Below are positions 17,726-27,522 of a DNA stretch of 34,048 nucleotides, in pieces. Under the pieces are notes generated by a model. It did no database searches, was not told the DNA's origin, and saw only the letters and a program-made list of their open reading frames with translations. The translations under genes and the position numbers were made by a program. How positions within the stretch are numbered: position 1 is the stretch's first letter; every line of letters begins with the position of its first letter. The DNA is taken from positions 1-34,048 of the forward strand of contig JAQUWT010000002.1 of the NCBI GenBank assembly GCA_028692765.1. Reading direction: 5' to 3'. The stretch comes from Patescibacteria group bacterium. GTDB lineage: Bacteria; Patescibacteriota; Patescibacteriia; Patescibacteriales; UBA12465.

Positions 17726-19639
17726 ATGGACCAAGAAATAGCGGTATTTGCGCAAACAACTTTCCGCAACCAATTTAAAAAATTTGGTATTAAGACCGAC
17801 GACCGCCGCCGGCACATGTATTTGATTGGAAAAACCGGTATGGGCAAGTCGACCATTCAGGAAAATATGATTGTCGGCGATATCCGCGCCGGCCACGGTC
17901 TGGCGGTGGTTGACCCCCACGGAGACTTGGCGGAGAAAATAATCGAATACATCCCTTCAAATCGCATCCAGGATGTTGTCTATTTTAACCCGTCGGACAT
18001 GGATTATCCGATTGCTTTTAACGTACTTGAGCAAGTTGATTCCCATTTACGGCACTTGGTCGCTTCCGGTTTGTTGGGTGTCTTTCAAAAATTATGGGCT
18101 GATTCTTGGGGGCCCAGATTGGAATATATTTTAAGAAATGCCATTTTGGCAATTTTAGATTTTCCCGGCTCGACTCTCTTGGGAGTCGTGCGCATGCTTT
18201 CGGATAAGTCATACCGCAAGCGCGTCGTCGCCAATATCAAGGATCCGGTGGTTAAAGCTTTTTGGGAGAAAGAGTTTGCTTCCTATGCAGATAAGTTCGC
18301 TTCGGAAGCAGTATCCCCAATTCAGAATAAGGTTGGTCAATTTCTTTCTAGTTCGCTGATGCGCAACATCATTGGCCAAGTCCGTTCGTCTATCGATATT
18401 CGGGAAATCATGGATCAAGGCAAAATTTTAATTATGAATCTGAGTAAGGGTAGAATCGGAGAGGATAATTCCGCTTTGCTCGGTGCGATGATGATTACTA
18501 AAATTCAGCTGGCAGCGATGAGTAGAGTTGATATGCCCGAAAAGGAACGCAAAGATTTTTATCTATATATTGATGAATTTCAAAATTTCTCAACCGATAG
18601 CTTCGCTAATATTTTATCAGAAGCCAGAAAATACCATTTGAATCTTATATTAGCCCATCAATATATTGAACAGTTGAGCGAAAAGGTGAAGCCGGCGGTT
18701 TTTGGCAATGTTGGTACGATGGTTGCGTTTAGGGTGGGGGCGACCGATGCTGAGGAATTAGCTAAGGAGTTTGCCCCGGTCTTTACCGAAGAAGATTTGG
18801 TCAATCTGCCTAAATATGAAATGTATTTGAAATTAATGATAGACGGCGTCGCTTCTTCGCCCTTTTCCGCCAAAGGACTGCCGCCGCTTACCGATGAGGA
18901 AAAGACTAATAATGTAGACAAGGTTATTGCTTATTCTCGAGAAAAATATGCCAGCAGCCGGGCGGAGGTCGAAGAAAAGATTTTGCGCTGGCATGAAGCT
19001 CAAGATGATGCCCCGTCCTCTCCGGTCCGTCCTTTGGCAACGGCGTCGCCGCTTGCCGGCGTGTCTCCCAAAACTTTGGAAGCCAGAACGGAAGAGTCGA
19101 CTTCTAATCAGGCTCCGCTTACCAGGCAAGCATCGGGAGAAAATATGGAAAGAAAAACTCCCGCGGCTTTTTCTGGCCCTAAATTTCAAGGACGCGTGAC
19201 TACTCCAGTCGCCGCTGCGGCAGCAGTGCCGGCTAAACGAACGATTGTATCCAGGCCGGCCCCTTCCACCGAGGCAAAGGCGCCTAAAGGCTATCCGGCT
19301 GTTTGTTCGCGTTGCGGTGCCGAGACTACTACCGTGTTCGTCCCTGATGGTGTCAGGCCGGTGTTTTGCAAAGATTGCTTGAGCCTGAAGCGCCAAGAAA
19401 GAAAAACCGAAGTGGATAGCAGGCGTCAAGCCAAAGAAGAAGAGCTGCAATCTCTAAAAAATGCTCCCGCTCCCGGTCCTTCGCTCTCTCTATCCGCTTT
19501 GCGCCAAGCGCAGCCGGTAGATTTCCGCGGCCGCCCGGAAAAGACACCGCGTCCGCCCAAAAAGCATGACTTTCAAGAAGAAGAGGGGCAAGATATGGCT
19601 GAAGACGAACTCATTGATTTTTCTCGTCGGCCGGAATAA
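17726..19639 (+). CDS. Type IV secretion/conjugation-type (TraD/VirD4-like) ATPase with C-terminal CxxC zinc-binding domain
   Basis: LIGKTGMGKSTIQENMI Walker A, VVDPHGDLAEKIIEYIP, FYLYIDEFQNFSTDSFANILSEARKY; CSRCGAETTTVFVPDGVRPVFCKDCL. Confidence 0.85.
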   Translation: MDQEIAVFAQTTFRNQFKKFGIKTDDRRRHMYLIGKTGMGKSTIQENMIVGDIRAGHGLAVVDPHGDLAEKIIEYIPSNRIQDVVYFNPSDMDYPIAFNVLEQVDSHLRHLVASGLLGVFQKLWADSWGPRLEYILRNAILAILDFPGSTLLGVVRMLSDKSYRKRVVANIKDPVVKAFWEKEFASYADKFASEAVSPIQNKVGQFLSSSLMRNIIGQVRSSIDIREIMDQGKILIMNLSKGRIGEDNSALLGAMMITKIQLAAMSRVDMPEKERKDFYLYIDEFQNFSTDSFANILSEARKYHLNLILAHQYIEQLSEKVKPAVFGNVGTMVAFRVGATDAEELAKEFAPVFTEEDLVNLPKYEMYLKLMIDGVASSPFSAKGLPPLTDEEKTNNVDKVIAYSREKYASSRAEVEEKILRWHEAQDDAPSSPVRPLATASPLAGVSPKTLEARTEESTSNQAPLTRQASGENMERKTPAAFSGPKFQGRVTTPVAAAAAVPAKRTIVSRPAPSTEAKAPKGYPAVCSRCGAETTTVFVPDGVRPVFCKDCLSLKRQERKTEVDSRRQAKEEELQSLKNAPAPGPSLSLSALRQAQPVDFRGRPEKTPRPPKKHDFQEEEGQDMAEDELIDFSRRPE

Positions 19640-19643
19640 TTTT

Positions 19644-20225
19644 ATGTATTTAGTGTTTGATACCGAGACAACCGGTTTGCCTAAAAGTTATAAAGCGCCG
19701 ATTAGCGATTTAGATAATTGGCCGCGCTTAGTCCAACTATCATGGGCTTGGTTTGATGCCGCCGGCAAGGCTTGGGACCGCTATGATTATATTATCCGTC
19801 CGGACGGTTTTATTATTCCGGAAGAAGCCACTAGAATCCATCGCATCAGCCAGGAGCAGGCTGTCGCCGAGGGCAGGGATTTGAAAGAAGTGTTATCGGA
19901 ATTTGCTGAACATCTAGCCAGGGCTGAAGCTTTAGTCGGCCATAATATTGATTTTGATGACAAGATTATCGGCTCGGAATTCTATCGCAACCAAATCCCG
20001 AATGATTTGGCGGCGGCAAAAAAAGTTTGTACAATGAAAGCCAGCGCCGATGTCTGCCGTATCAGTAACGGTCGCGGCGGTTATAAATGGCCTAATTTGT
20101 CGGAATTGCACCGGCATTTATTCAATCGCGATTTTGATGAGGCTCATAACGCCATGGTTGACGTTTTAGCCTGCGCCCGCTGTTTTTTTGAAATGAGGCG
20201 ACGCGGTTTTCTTACTCAATTATGA
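19644..20225 (+). CDS. DnaQ-like 3'-5' exonuclease (DEDDh)
   Basis: MYLVFDTETTGLP, LVGHNIDFDDKII, DEAHNAMVDVLACARCF; ATG at 19644 preferred. Confidence 0.92.
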   Translation: MYLVFDTETTGLPKSYKAPISDLDNWPRLVQLSWAWFDAAGKAWDRYDYIIRPDGFIIPEEATRIHRISQEQAVAEGRDLKEVLSEFAEHLARAEALVGHNIDFDDKIIGSEFYRNQIPNDLAAAKKVCTMKASADVCRISNGRGGYKWPNLSELHRHLFNRDFDEAHNAMVDVLACARCFFEMRRRGFLTQL

Positions 20226-21802
20226 ACTATTTAAAAGTGGGGAAAGCAACTGATTTACAAGGAGCCGATCGTCGGCTTTATCGTTTTTTTGAGGCTTTGC
20301 CTGGTTTGCTGTCTTTTTCTACCTTATTATTACTACTAGTCTTTTCTTATTTCCAGCCGGTGTGGGTGGCTTTTTTTATTATCGCTTTTGATGTCTACTG
20401 GCTGCTTCTGGTTATTTATCTGGCGCTTTATTTGATAGCGGCTTATCGCAAGCTGAAAAAGAATGCCGCGATTAATTGGCAGGCTCGATGTGACGAGTTA
20501 GAGCGCGGCGATTTTTCCGATCCTAAAATTGCCCCCGATGCTTTAGTTAGACAGGGCAAGCGCTGTCAGGATTTATGGCATCTTTTAATTCTGCCTAACT
20601 ATAATGAAAGCGAAGATATTATCGCTGGCGCCTTGGAATCGGTATTGCAAGACGGTTTTCCGGCGGAAAGATTTATTATAGTATTGGCAATGGAGGAAAG
20701 AGCCGGCGCTTCTGCCCGCGATCGCGCCGAGGCTATTGAAAACAAATTTAAGCATCGTTTCGGGCGTTTCTTTGTGACCTTCCATCCCGATGGCATCGAG
20801 GGCGAGTTGAAAGGCAAGGGCGCTAACCAGGCCTGGGCGATAAAGAGGGTAAAAGAGGAATTGCTCGACGTTGAAAAATTTGATTATGACAATATTTTAG
20901 TCAGCGTTTTTGATATTGATACGATGGTCCGGCCCGGTTATTTTTTTGCTCTCAGCTATAAATTTTTGACCGTATCTTCGCCTTATCGCGCCAGCTACCA
21001 GCCCATTCCCGTCTATCATAATAATTTATGGGAGGCACCATTTTTTTCCAGGGTAGCCGCTTCCTCCAATACCTTTTGGCAGATGATGATGCAGATACGC
21101 GAAGAACAGCTGGTTACTTATTCTTCCCACTCCATGACCTTCAGGGCTTTAGTTGATATCGGTTTTTGGTCGACAAATATGGTGAGCGAAGATTCTCGTA
21201 TTTTCTGGCATTGCCTCTTGTATTATGGCGGCGATTATCGAGTTGAACCTTTGTATTTTCCGGTATCAATGGACATCACTTTCGACCGTAATTTTTGGCA
21301 GACGGCGCGTAGCTTGTATAAACAGCAGCGGCGCTGGGCCTGGGGAGCGGAGAATGTTCCTTATTTGATGTTTAATACGGTTAAAAGCTGGCGCCAGATA
21401 GACCGCCGCAAGCTTATTAATCATATATTTATCCAGCTTTACGGCTTTCATTCTTGGGCGACCAACGCTTTGATTATCGCCGTTATCGGTTGGATGCCGA
21501 TGCTTCTGGGCGGCTCGAGATTTAACAGCACCGTGCTTTCCGGCAATTTGCCCGCTATCACTCAATCATTGATGAACATCGCGATGATTGGCTTGGTGCT
21601 ATCGGCGATAATTTCGACCTTGCTTTTGCCCAAACGTCCGCCTAAGTATACGGTGTTTAAAAACGTGCGCATGGTTTTAGAGTGGATATTTGTACCCTTT
21701 ACCATTATTTTTTTCGGTTCTATTCCTTGTTTGGACGCCCAGTGGCGCTTGTTGCGCGGGAAATATATGGGTTTTTGGGTTACGCCGAAATCACGCAATT
21801 AG
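20222..21802 (+). CDS. Membrane-bound family 2 glycosyltransferase
   Basis: HLLILPNYNESEDII, VSVFDIDTMVRPGY, QQRRWAWG and several TM helices. Confidence 0.8.
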   Translation: MNYLKVGKATDLQGADRRLYRFFEALPGLLSFSTLLLLLVFSYFQPVWVAFFIIAFDVYWLLLVIYLALYLIAAYRKLKKNAAINWQARCDELERGDFSDPKIAPDALVRQGKRCQDLWHLLILPNYNESEDIIAGALESVLQDGFPAERFIIVLAMEERAGASARDRAEAIENKFKHRFGRFFVTFHPDGIEGELKGKGANQAWAIKRVKEELLDVEKFDYDNILVSVFDIDTMVRPGYFFALSYKFLTVSSPYRASYQPIPVYHNNLWEAPFFSRVAASSNTFWQMMMQIREEQLVTYSSHSMTFRALVDIGFWSTNMVSEDSRIFWHCLLYYGGDYRVEPLYFPVSMDITFDRNFWQTARSLYKQQRRWAWGAENVPYLMFNTVKSWRQIDRRKLINHIFIQLYGFHSWATNALIIAVIGWMPMLLGGSRFNSTVLSGNLPAITQSLMNIAMIGLVLSAIISTLLLPKRPPKYTVFKNVRMVLEWIFVPFTIIFFGSIPCLDAQWRLLRGKYMGFWVTPKSRN

Positions 21803-21855
21803 ATTTTTTTACTGTCGTTTTTTCTGTCTTTTTGCTATGATGATAGAAGCAAAAT

Positions 21856-22278
21856 ATGACTAAGCAGAAAATGATTTCCAACTTAAGGGCTTCTCGCCGC
21901 CGCGAGACCAGTTTTCTTAATAGATTCTTAGCTAATCCGAGGACCTTTGCCATTATCGCTTTGGTTTTTTTGTTACTGATTTTTTTGCCCTTGGCCAAAA
22001 ATTATAGCCGCAAGCGTTTGGTGGAGCAGGAAATCGCCGGTATCCAAAAAGAAATTGATGATTTTGAAGCCAAGAATAAAGATTTGAAGGAGATGATTGA
22101 TTATCTGCAGTCCGACCAATCATTAGAAGAGCAAGCGCGCTTAAATATGGGCTTGAAACGCCCCGGGGAAACAGTGGCGGTAATTAAAGAAGATGAAGCC
22201 GCTAGTGCTTTGTCTGTCCCAGTGCTAGTTGACCATGCTCCCAACTGGCAGAAATGGTGGCATTATTTTGTTAATTAA
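21856..22278 (+). CDS. FtsB/DivIC-like septum formation initiator
   Basis: TM then coiled coil: AGIQKEIDDFEAKNKDLKEMIDYLQSDQSLEEQARLNMGLKRPGETVAVI. Confidence 0.85.
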   Translation: MTKQKMISNLRASRRRETSFLNRFLANPRTFAIIALVFLLLIFLPLAKNYSRKRLVEQEIAGIQKEIDDFEAKNKDLKEMIDYLQSDQSLEEQARLNMGLKRPGETVAVIKEDEAASALSVPVLVDHAPNWQKWWHYFVN

Positions 22279-22292
22279 TTTATTTGCAAATT

Positions 22293-22319
22293 AAAAAAAG
22301 CCAGCCGGTCGCTGACTTT
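22293..22319 (-). terminator. Intrinsic terminator downstream of the minus-strand tRNAs
   Basis: Minus strand AAAGTCAGC-gaccg-GCTGGCTTTTTTT (one G-U). Confidence 0.65.
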
Positions 22320-22331
22320 CTTCGTTGATAA

Positions 22332-22407
22332 TGGAGCCGAGAATGGGACTTGAACCCACAACCTACGGTTTACGATACCGTTGCTCTACCAATTGAGCTA
22401 TCTCGGC
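22332..22407 (-). tRNA. tRNA-Thr (CGU), CCA encoded
   Basis: Acceptor GCCGAGA/TCTCGGC, anticodon stem ACGGT/ACCGT, loop ATCGTAA, GGGTTCAAGTCCC T arm. Confidence 0.95.
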
Positions 22408-22413
22408 AATGGG

Positions 22414-22485
22414 AGCGGGTGAGCGGAATCGGACCGCCGTCTTAAGCTTGGGAAGCTCACATAATAACCATTATACGACACCCGC
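22414..22485 (-). tRNA. tRNA-Gly (CCC)
   Basis: Acceptor GCGGGTG/CACCCGC, loop TTCCCAA, T arm GGTCCGATTCC; CCA not encoded. Confidence 0.92.
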
Positions 22486-22549
22486 CGCTTCAATATTATA
22501 AGCAGAAGCCGGCTCCTTAGTCAATTCGAAGCGGTTTAAATTAATATTT

Positions 22550-24157
22550 ATGAAAACAAGATATTTTTTCAGTATTTTTCTATCATTAGCCTTGGCAACC
22601 GGGTTTGCTTCTCCGGTTTTAGCCTATGAGGCTTATGTAGGCTTGACCCCGCCCGCCGATATTGCCGTTTCCGCCAATGAGCCTGATTTGCAGACGCTTC
22701 AAGGAAATTTAAATGCTGGCCAAGAACGGTCATTGCGTCTGGGAGCTCTTAATATCAAGGTTCCGGCCGAGGCCTTAAGCAAGAATGCCGTTTTGCGATT
22801 AGATGATTTGGGGGAAGATTTTCCCCTTCCTTGGAATTATGAACTTTTAGGTCATGTTTATCAATTAGATTTTGCTGCTAGCAGCCCATCATATAATCAG
22901 AAAGTATTTTTAGATTTAACAATCGATTACGGCGAGGCCAATAACTACTATAAGCAGATATTCTTTTTTGACGGTTCTTCTCGTCAATGGCGCCCTCTAC
23001 CCTCGGTTGATAATCCCAATAATCATAGTCTTAGCGCTAAAATCAATTTTCCTTTCGCCCGGGTGGCGGTTTTGTATAACAATCAGGTTTTGACGGTCGG
23101 CCAAGCCAGTTGGTATCGCTTTCAAGGAGGTCTTTTCGCCGCTTCTCCCGATTTCAAGAAGGGCACGGTTTTGAAGGTAACTAATTTGGACAATAATAAA
23201 TCCGTGTCCGTGACCGTCAACGATTACGGCCCCGATCGCTCGCTCTTTCCTAATCGGGTGGTAGATTTAGATGCCCGCGCTTTTGAAAAAATCGCTTCTT
23301 TAGGAGCCGGTGTCATTGATATCAAGATTGAAACGGAAAAGATTATTGCTCCTGAAGACAGCGAGAAAATTAAAGCGGCGTCGGCTGATTTAGAAATCAG
23401 TTCTCGTTCCGCCGTAGTTATCAAAGAAGGCGACGGCAGTATTTTGTATAATAAGAATGCGGCCAATGTTTCGCCTTTAGCCAGTTTAAGCAAACTGATA
23501 GCGGCTCAGGTGTTTTTAGATACTAATCCCGATTTGGATAAAGTTGTTTTTTATTCCGTTCAGGACGAAAACTATAATTACCAATATTGTAAGCCCTGGG
23601 AATCTGCCCGTCTGACGGTTAAGGATGGCGATACTTTGACTGTCGGCGATTTGCTTTATTCCGCTTTAGTCGGCTCCGCCAATAATGCCGTGGAAAGTTT
23701 GGTCAGAGTCAGCGGTTTAAACCGGACTGAATTCATTAAGAAAATGAATGACAAGGCTAAATCCTGGGGTGCCGATAATACTCATTTTGTCGAACCGACG
23801 GGATTGTCTCCCGATAATGTGAGTTCTCCTCTCGATTATGCTATAATGACAAGAGAATTGTTTAAGAATTCTCTATTGCAAAAAATCAGCACAACCGCCC
23901 GCTATTCTTTTTCCACCATTAATACCAAAGTCAAGCATAACCTCAGTAATACCAATAGTCTCGTGCTGGCCAATAATTATAAAATTATCGGTTCCAAGAC
24001 CGGTTATCTGGATGAAGCCGGTTATTGTTTGATGACTAGGGTGGATTCTGATGCCGGACGCTTAATCGTGGTTAATTTCGGCGCTCAAAGCAAAGCCGAT
24101 AATTTTAAAGACAACGAACTGTTGATAAATTACGGACTGAAAAAGCTATCTCAATAA
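22550..24157 (+). CDS. RlpA-like double-psi beta-barrel domain fused to a D-Ala-D-Ala carboxypeptidase (S11) domain
   Basis: QASWYRFQGGLFAASPDFKKGTVLKVTNLDNNKSVSVTVNDYGP..RVVDLDARAFEKIA, then SLSK, SANN and KTG motifs. Confidence 0.88.
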   Translation: MKTRYFFSIFLSLALATGFASPVLAYEAYVGLTPPADIAVSANEPDLQTLQGNLNAGQERSLRLGALNIKVPAEALSKNAVLRLDDLGEDFPLPWNYELLGHVYQLDFAASSPSYNQKVFLDLTIDYGEANNYYKQIFFFDGSSRQWRPLPSVDNPNNHSLSAKINFPFARVAVLYNNQVLTVGQASWYRFQGGLFAASPDFKKGTVLKVTNLDNNKSVSVTVNDYGPDRSLFPNRVVDLDARAFEKIASLGAGVIDIKIETEKIIAPEDSEKIKAASADLEISSRSAVVIKEGDGSILYNKNAANVSPLASLSKLIAAQVFLDTNPDLDKVVFYSVQDENYNYQYCKPWESARLTVKDGDTLTVGDLLYSALVGSANNAVESLVRVSGLNRTEFIKKMNDKAKSWGADNTHFVEPTGLSPDNVSSPLDYAIMTRELFKNSLLQKISTTARYSFSTINTKVKHNLSNTNSLVLANNYKIIGSKTGYLDEAGYCLMTRVDSDAGRLIVVNFGAQSKADNFKDNELLINYGLKKLSQ

Positions 24158-24163
24158 AATTCT

Positions 24164-24844
24164 ATGATAAGCTTGCTCCATGTTTCTAAAAGCTATTCTC
24201 GTCGCAATAAAGTATTGAGCGACGTTAATCTCCATATTAAGGCCGGAGAGTTTGTTTCCGTTGTCGGCCAATCCGGCGCCGGCAAGACGACTTTAGTGAA
24301 GCTGTTAATCGGCGAGGAGCGGGCGGATGAAGGCCAAGTGGTTATTGGCGATTGGGATATTACCCGTCTTAGCCGTCATGAAGTTCCTTATTTGCGCCGG
24401 CAAATAGGCGTTATTTTTCAAGATTTCAAGCTTCTGCCGAAAAAGACTTTGCGCGAGAATGTCGCTTTTGCTTTGGAAGTTTGCGGTTCCAGTCAGGCAA
24501 AAATCAAGAAGATTGTGCCCAGTGTTTTGAAAATTGTCGGTCTGGAAGACAAGGGCGGTCGTTATCCGCATGAAGTTTCCGGTGGCGAACAGCAAAGGGC
24601 GGCGATTGCCCGCGCCTTAGTCCATCAGCCACGGATACTCTTGGCCGATGAGCCGACCGGCAATCTTGATGCTATTAATGCCGATGAGATTATGGAACTG
24701 CTGCTAAGAATTAATAAATTCGGGACCACGGTTATTTTAGTCACGCATAATAAAGAGATAGTCAATCGTTTAAATCGCCGGGTAATTACCATGGATAAGG
24801 GCCGCGTGGTTAGCGATAAGGTTCATGGCAAATATTTGCTCTAA
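24164..24844 (+). CDS. ftsE: Cell division ATP-binding protein FtsE
   Basis: GQSGAGKTTLVKLL, VSGGEQQRAAIARAL, LLADEPTGNLD; ftsX follows. Confidence 0.96.
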   Translation: MISLLHVSKSYSRRNKVLSDVNLHIKAGEFVSVVGQSGAGKTTLVKLLIGEERADEGQVVIGDWDITRLSRHEVPYLRRQIGVIFQDFKLLPKKTLRENVAFALEVCGSSQAKIKKIVPSVLKIVGLEDKGGRYPHEVSGGEQQRAAIARALVHQPRILLADEPTGNLDAINADEIMELLLRINKFGTTVILVTHNKEIVNRLNRRVITMDKGRVVSDKVHGKYLL

Positions 24845-24856
24845 ATATCATTCTTT

Positions 24857-25765
24857 ATGCTTTCTTTTTTGCGCATCATCAAATTCAGCCTGCAGGATAT
24901 TGCCCGCAATATCTGGCTGTCGATTGTCACGGTCACAATTTTATTGCTGGCTCTTTTTTCCATCAATACTCTCTTGACCGTCAGAGTGGTGAGCGATAAT
25001 GCCGTTAACGCCGTCAAAGAGAAAATTGATATCAGCCTCTATCTTAAACCTGAAGCTTCAGAAAGCGATATTACCGCTTTACGCAGCCGTTTAAGCGGCA
25101 TGCCGGAAATAAAGGCTGTTAATTACACTTCTAAACAGGCGGCTTTAGATTCTTTCCGTAATAAATATCGGGATAATCCGGAAATTCTTCAAGCTTTGCG
25201 CGAATTGGGCAATAACCCTTTGTCTCCAAGTCTAGCTATTACTCCCGTTGATTTTGATGATACGGCCAATTTGGTGAATACTTTGCGCCAGCTCGATTCC
25301 GATATTATAGAGTCCCGCGATTTCAGTGATAATACGGCCGTGGTGGCTAAAATTCAATCTGTAACCAACCGAGTTAATGAAATCGGCCTTGCTATTATTG
25401 CTATTTTTGTCCTTACCAGTATTTTGGTCGTCTATAATTCTATCCGCGTGGCGGTTTATACGCATAGAAAGGAAATTGAAATCATGCGTCTAGTTGGGGC
25501 CTCCAACTTCTTTATTTATATGCCTTATTTCTTTTCCGCTTTTTTCTATGCCTTGATGAGCGTCTTTATCATGATTATTATTTTCTACCCCTTTCTCACT
25601 TTGTTCCAGCCTTATTTGGAAGTTTTCTTAGCCGGCTATAATGTCAATTTACTCAGTTATTTCGTTTATAATTTTTGGCCGATATTCGGAGCGCAATTCG
25701 GCGTTATTTTTATTATCACTCTTATCGCCAGTTTCTTTGCCGTACGCAAATACGCCCGCGTTTAA
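24857..25765 (+). CDS. ftsX: Cell division permease-like protein FtsX
   Basis: MLSFLRIIKFSLQDIARNIWLS, four TM segments, EIEIMRLVGASNFFI. Confidence 0.95.
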   Translation: MLSFLRIIKFSLQDIARNIWLSIVTVTILLLALFSINTLLTVRVVSDNAVNAVKEKIDISLYLKPEASESDITALRSRLSGMPEIKAVNYTSKQAALDSFRNKYRDNPEILQALRELGNNPLSPSLAITPVDFDDTANLVNTLRQLDSDIIESRDFSDNTAVVAKIQSVTNRVNEIGLAIIAIFVLTSILVVYNSIRVAVYTHRKEIEIMRLVGASNFFIYMPYFFSAFFYALMSVFIMIIIFYPFLTLFQPYLEVFLAGYNVNLLSYFVYNFWPIFGAQFGVIFIITLIASFFAVRKYARV

Positions 25766-25775
25766 ATCATTATCT

Positions 25776-25807
25776 AAAGCGCTTATTCGGCCAGAAAGGC
25801 GCTTTTT
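25776..25807 (+). terminator. Intrinsic terminator after ftsX
   Basis: AAAGCGC...GCGCTTTTT. Confidence 0.75.
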
Positions 25808-25855
25808 GGTTCTTAGTTGACTAGACTGATATAATTTATTAATATTATCCAATAT

Positions 25856-25929
25856 TCGGGGATCGTCTAATGGTAGGACAGTGGCCTTTGGAGCCATCAA
25901 TCATGGTTCGAATCCATGTCCCCGAGCCA
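25856..25929 (+). tRNA. tRNA-Gln (UUG), CCA encoded; likely integration target
   Basis: TCGGGGA/TCCCCGA acceptor, loop CTTTGGA, GGTTCGAATCC T arm, G-CCA end. Confidence 0.95.
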
Positions 25930-27522
25930 AGAGAGACGGAGCTCATTTAGAGCTCTGTTTTTTGTATAATCTAAGCCAATTTTTGCTGGTTCTAACCTTG
26001 CTAATTTGGCATTGTAAATTTCAACATTCTCATAGATAGGCAAAAGCCATTTAAACAAGTAAATATGGACTTTTTTGTCATTTATTTGTTGGTTCGAACC
26101 TAAATCAGTTAGTATCTCTTTTTTAGTTAATTTATCGCCTTTGATAAATTTCTTTTTGGCATAAGCTGAAAATATAAATTTATCTTTGGTTAATTCAATT
26201 ATATCGCTTTCTTTTGTTTTTTGGTCTAAAACTTTGCCTAGTTTTTCTATTTCTTTTTTAAGGGACAATTTTTCCTTTAAATATTCCTCGTCATCAATCA
26301 AATTTTTTACCCTCATCATAGTTAAGCCGGACAATTGATCTTTTAGCTCATTAATCCGCTTATCTTTATTTATCTCTATTTCCTTGTTTTCTATTTTTTC
26401 AACATTTTTCTGACTATCTAAATAATTTAAAGCCCATTCTAAGAATATTGGGTGCATTTCCAATTTTTCTAATTTTTGAACTATTTCTTCGGTTATTTCT
26501 TTTTCTTCAACTGAACCTTGGCGACAATCCATTTCCTTTTTCTTATGGGTGCAGTGATAATAATTATAGCCTTTCACTTCTTGAGTGCTTCTAATATATT
26601 TAGTTTTATGTTCGGCAGTTATACCACAACCACAAGAGCCACATTTAAACATGCCCGAATATGTAAATTCGTGCTTTTGTGGTCGTCTTTTGCAACCCCT
26701 AAGCCCTAAAATTTCTTGTATTCGATTAAATTCATCTAAACTAATCAATGGCTTATGCTTTCCTTTGCTTTCTTTGTTATTATAAACGATTATACCTGCA
26801 TAAAAGGGATTAGAAAGCATTTTATACCAAACAGAACGGGAAAGTTTATTTCCGCCCGTTTTAGCCTTTTTCCTTGTCTTATAATTCCACTCATCATTTA
26901 GCTTATTTAACACTTCTTGAGCTGTATAAGTGCCTGTTAACATTAAATCAAAAGCCTTGCGAAGCAGTATAAATCGCTTTTTGTCGTGCATTATAGTTCG
27001 TTGCCCCTTTTCCAGTCTCATATCGTTTAAATAGCCTTCAGGAGCCACGCCAGGAAGCCAACCAAGGGAAACCTTCTTCTCTAAACCTCTTTTTACGTCC
27101 TTGCCCAATTTTGACGAAAAATATTGAGATTGGCTTAATGCCAACTGCAACATCATGATCCCTTCGGGGCTATTATCAAAATTATATGAGCCAAATTTTA
27201 AATCTTGTATTACTCCAGTTCGGACTAAATAAGTGATAGTTGAAGCGTCAATTTCATTTCTTGATAATCTGTCCGGGTGCCAAGCAATAATACCAGAAGC
27301 CTCACCAAGTTTTATTCGTCTTATCATTTCCTCAAATGAAGGGCGGTTGTATGGTTTAAAAGCTGAATGTCTTTCTTCTAGTACTTCTACAATATCCAAA
27401 TGAGGATGAATTTCTTTCACCTTGTCTTTTTGGCTTTCAATAGATAAAGCCTGCCGTTCCTCACCTTCGGTTGACTTGCGGACATAAGCAAAATATTTAA
27501 TTTTATTTTTTACTTCTTCCAT
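25897..27522 (-). CDS. Large serine recombinase (putative prophage integrase)
   Basis: YFAYVRKSTEGEERQALSIESQ, IIAWHPDRLSRN resolvase core; recombinase domain; CGSCGCGI...CxxC zinc ribbon; coiled-coil C-term. The ORF overlaps tRNA-Gln. Confidence 0.95.
   Translation of the reverse strand: MEEVKNKIKYFAYVRKSTEGEERQALSIESQKDKVKEIHPHLDIVEVLEERHSAFKPYNRPSFEEMIRRIKLGEASGIIAWHPDRLSRNEIDASTITYLVRTGVIQDLKFGSYNFDNSPEGIMMLQLALSQSQYFSSKLGKDVKRGLEKKVSLGWLPGVAPEGYLNDMRLEKGQRTIMHDKKRFILLRKAFDLMLTGTYTAQEVLNKLNDEWNYKTRKKAKTGGNKLSRSVWYKMLSNPFYAGIIVYNNKESKGKHKPLISLDEFNRIQEILGLRGCKRRPQKHEFTYSGMFKCGSCGCGITAEHKTKYIRSTQEVKGYNYYHCTHKKKEMDCRQGSVEEKEITEEIVQKLEKLEMHPIFLEWALNYLDSQKNVEKIENKEIEINKDKRINELKDQLSGLTMMRVKNLIDDEEYLKEKLSLKKEIEKLGKVLDQKTKESDIIELTKDKFIFSAYAKKKFIKGDKLTKKEILTDLGSNQQINDKKVHIYLFKWLLPIYENVEIYNAKLARLEPAKIGLDYTKNRALNELRLSWLGDMDSNHD
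25936..25963 (+). terminator. Intrinsic terminator after tRNA-Gln
   Basis: ACGGAGCTC-attta-GAGCTCTGTTTTTT. Confidence 0.8.

Noticed and set aside
18833-19450. Minus-strand 205-aa ORF
   Set aside because: Antisense to the low-complexity tail of the conjugation-type ATPase; Arg/Ser-rich composition typical of a shadow frame.
26091-26100. ggttcgaacc, resembling a tRNA T arm, as a possible second att/tRNA remnant
   Set aside because: Only 10 nt, inside the recombinase coding region, no acceptor sequence next to it.
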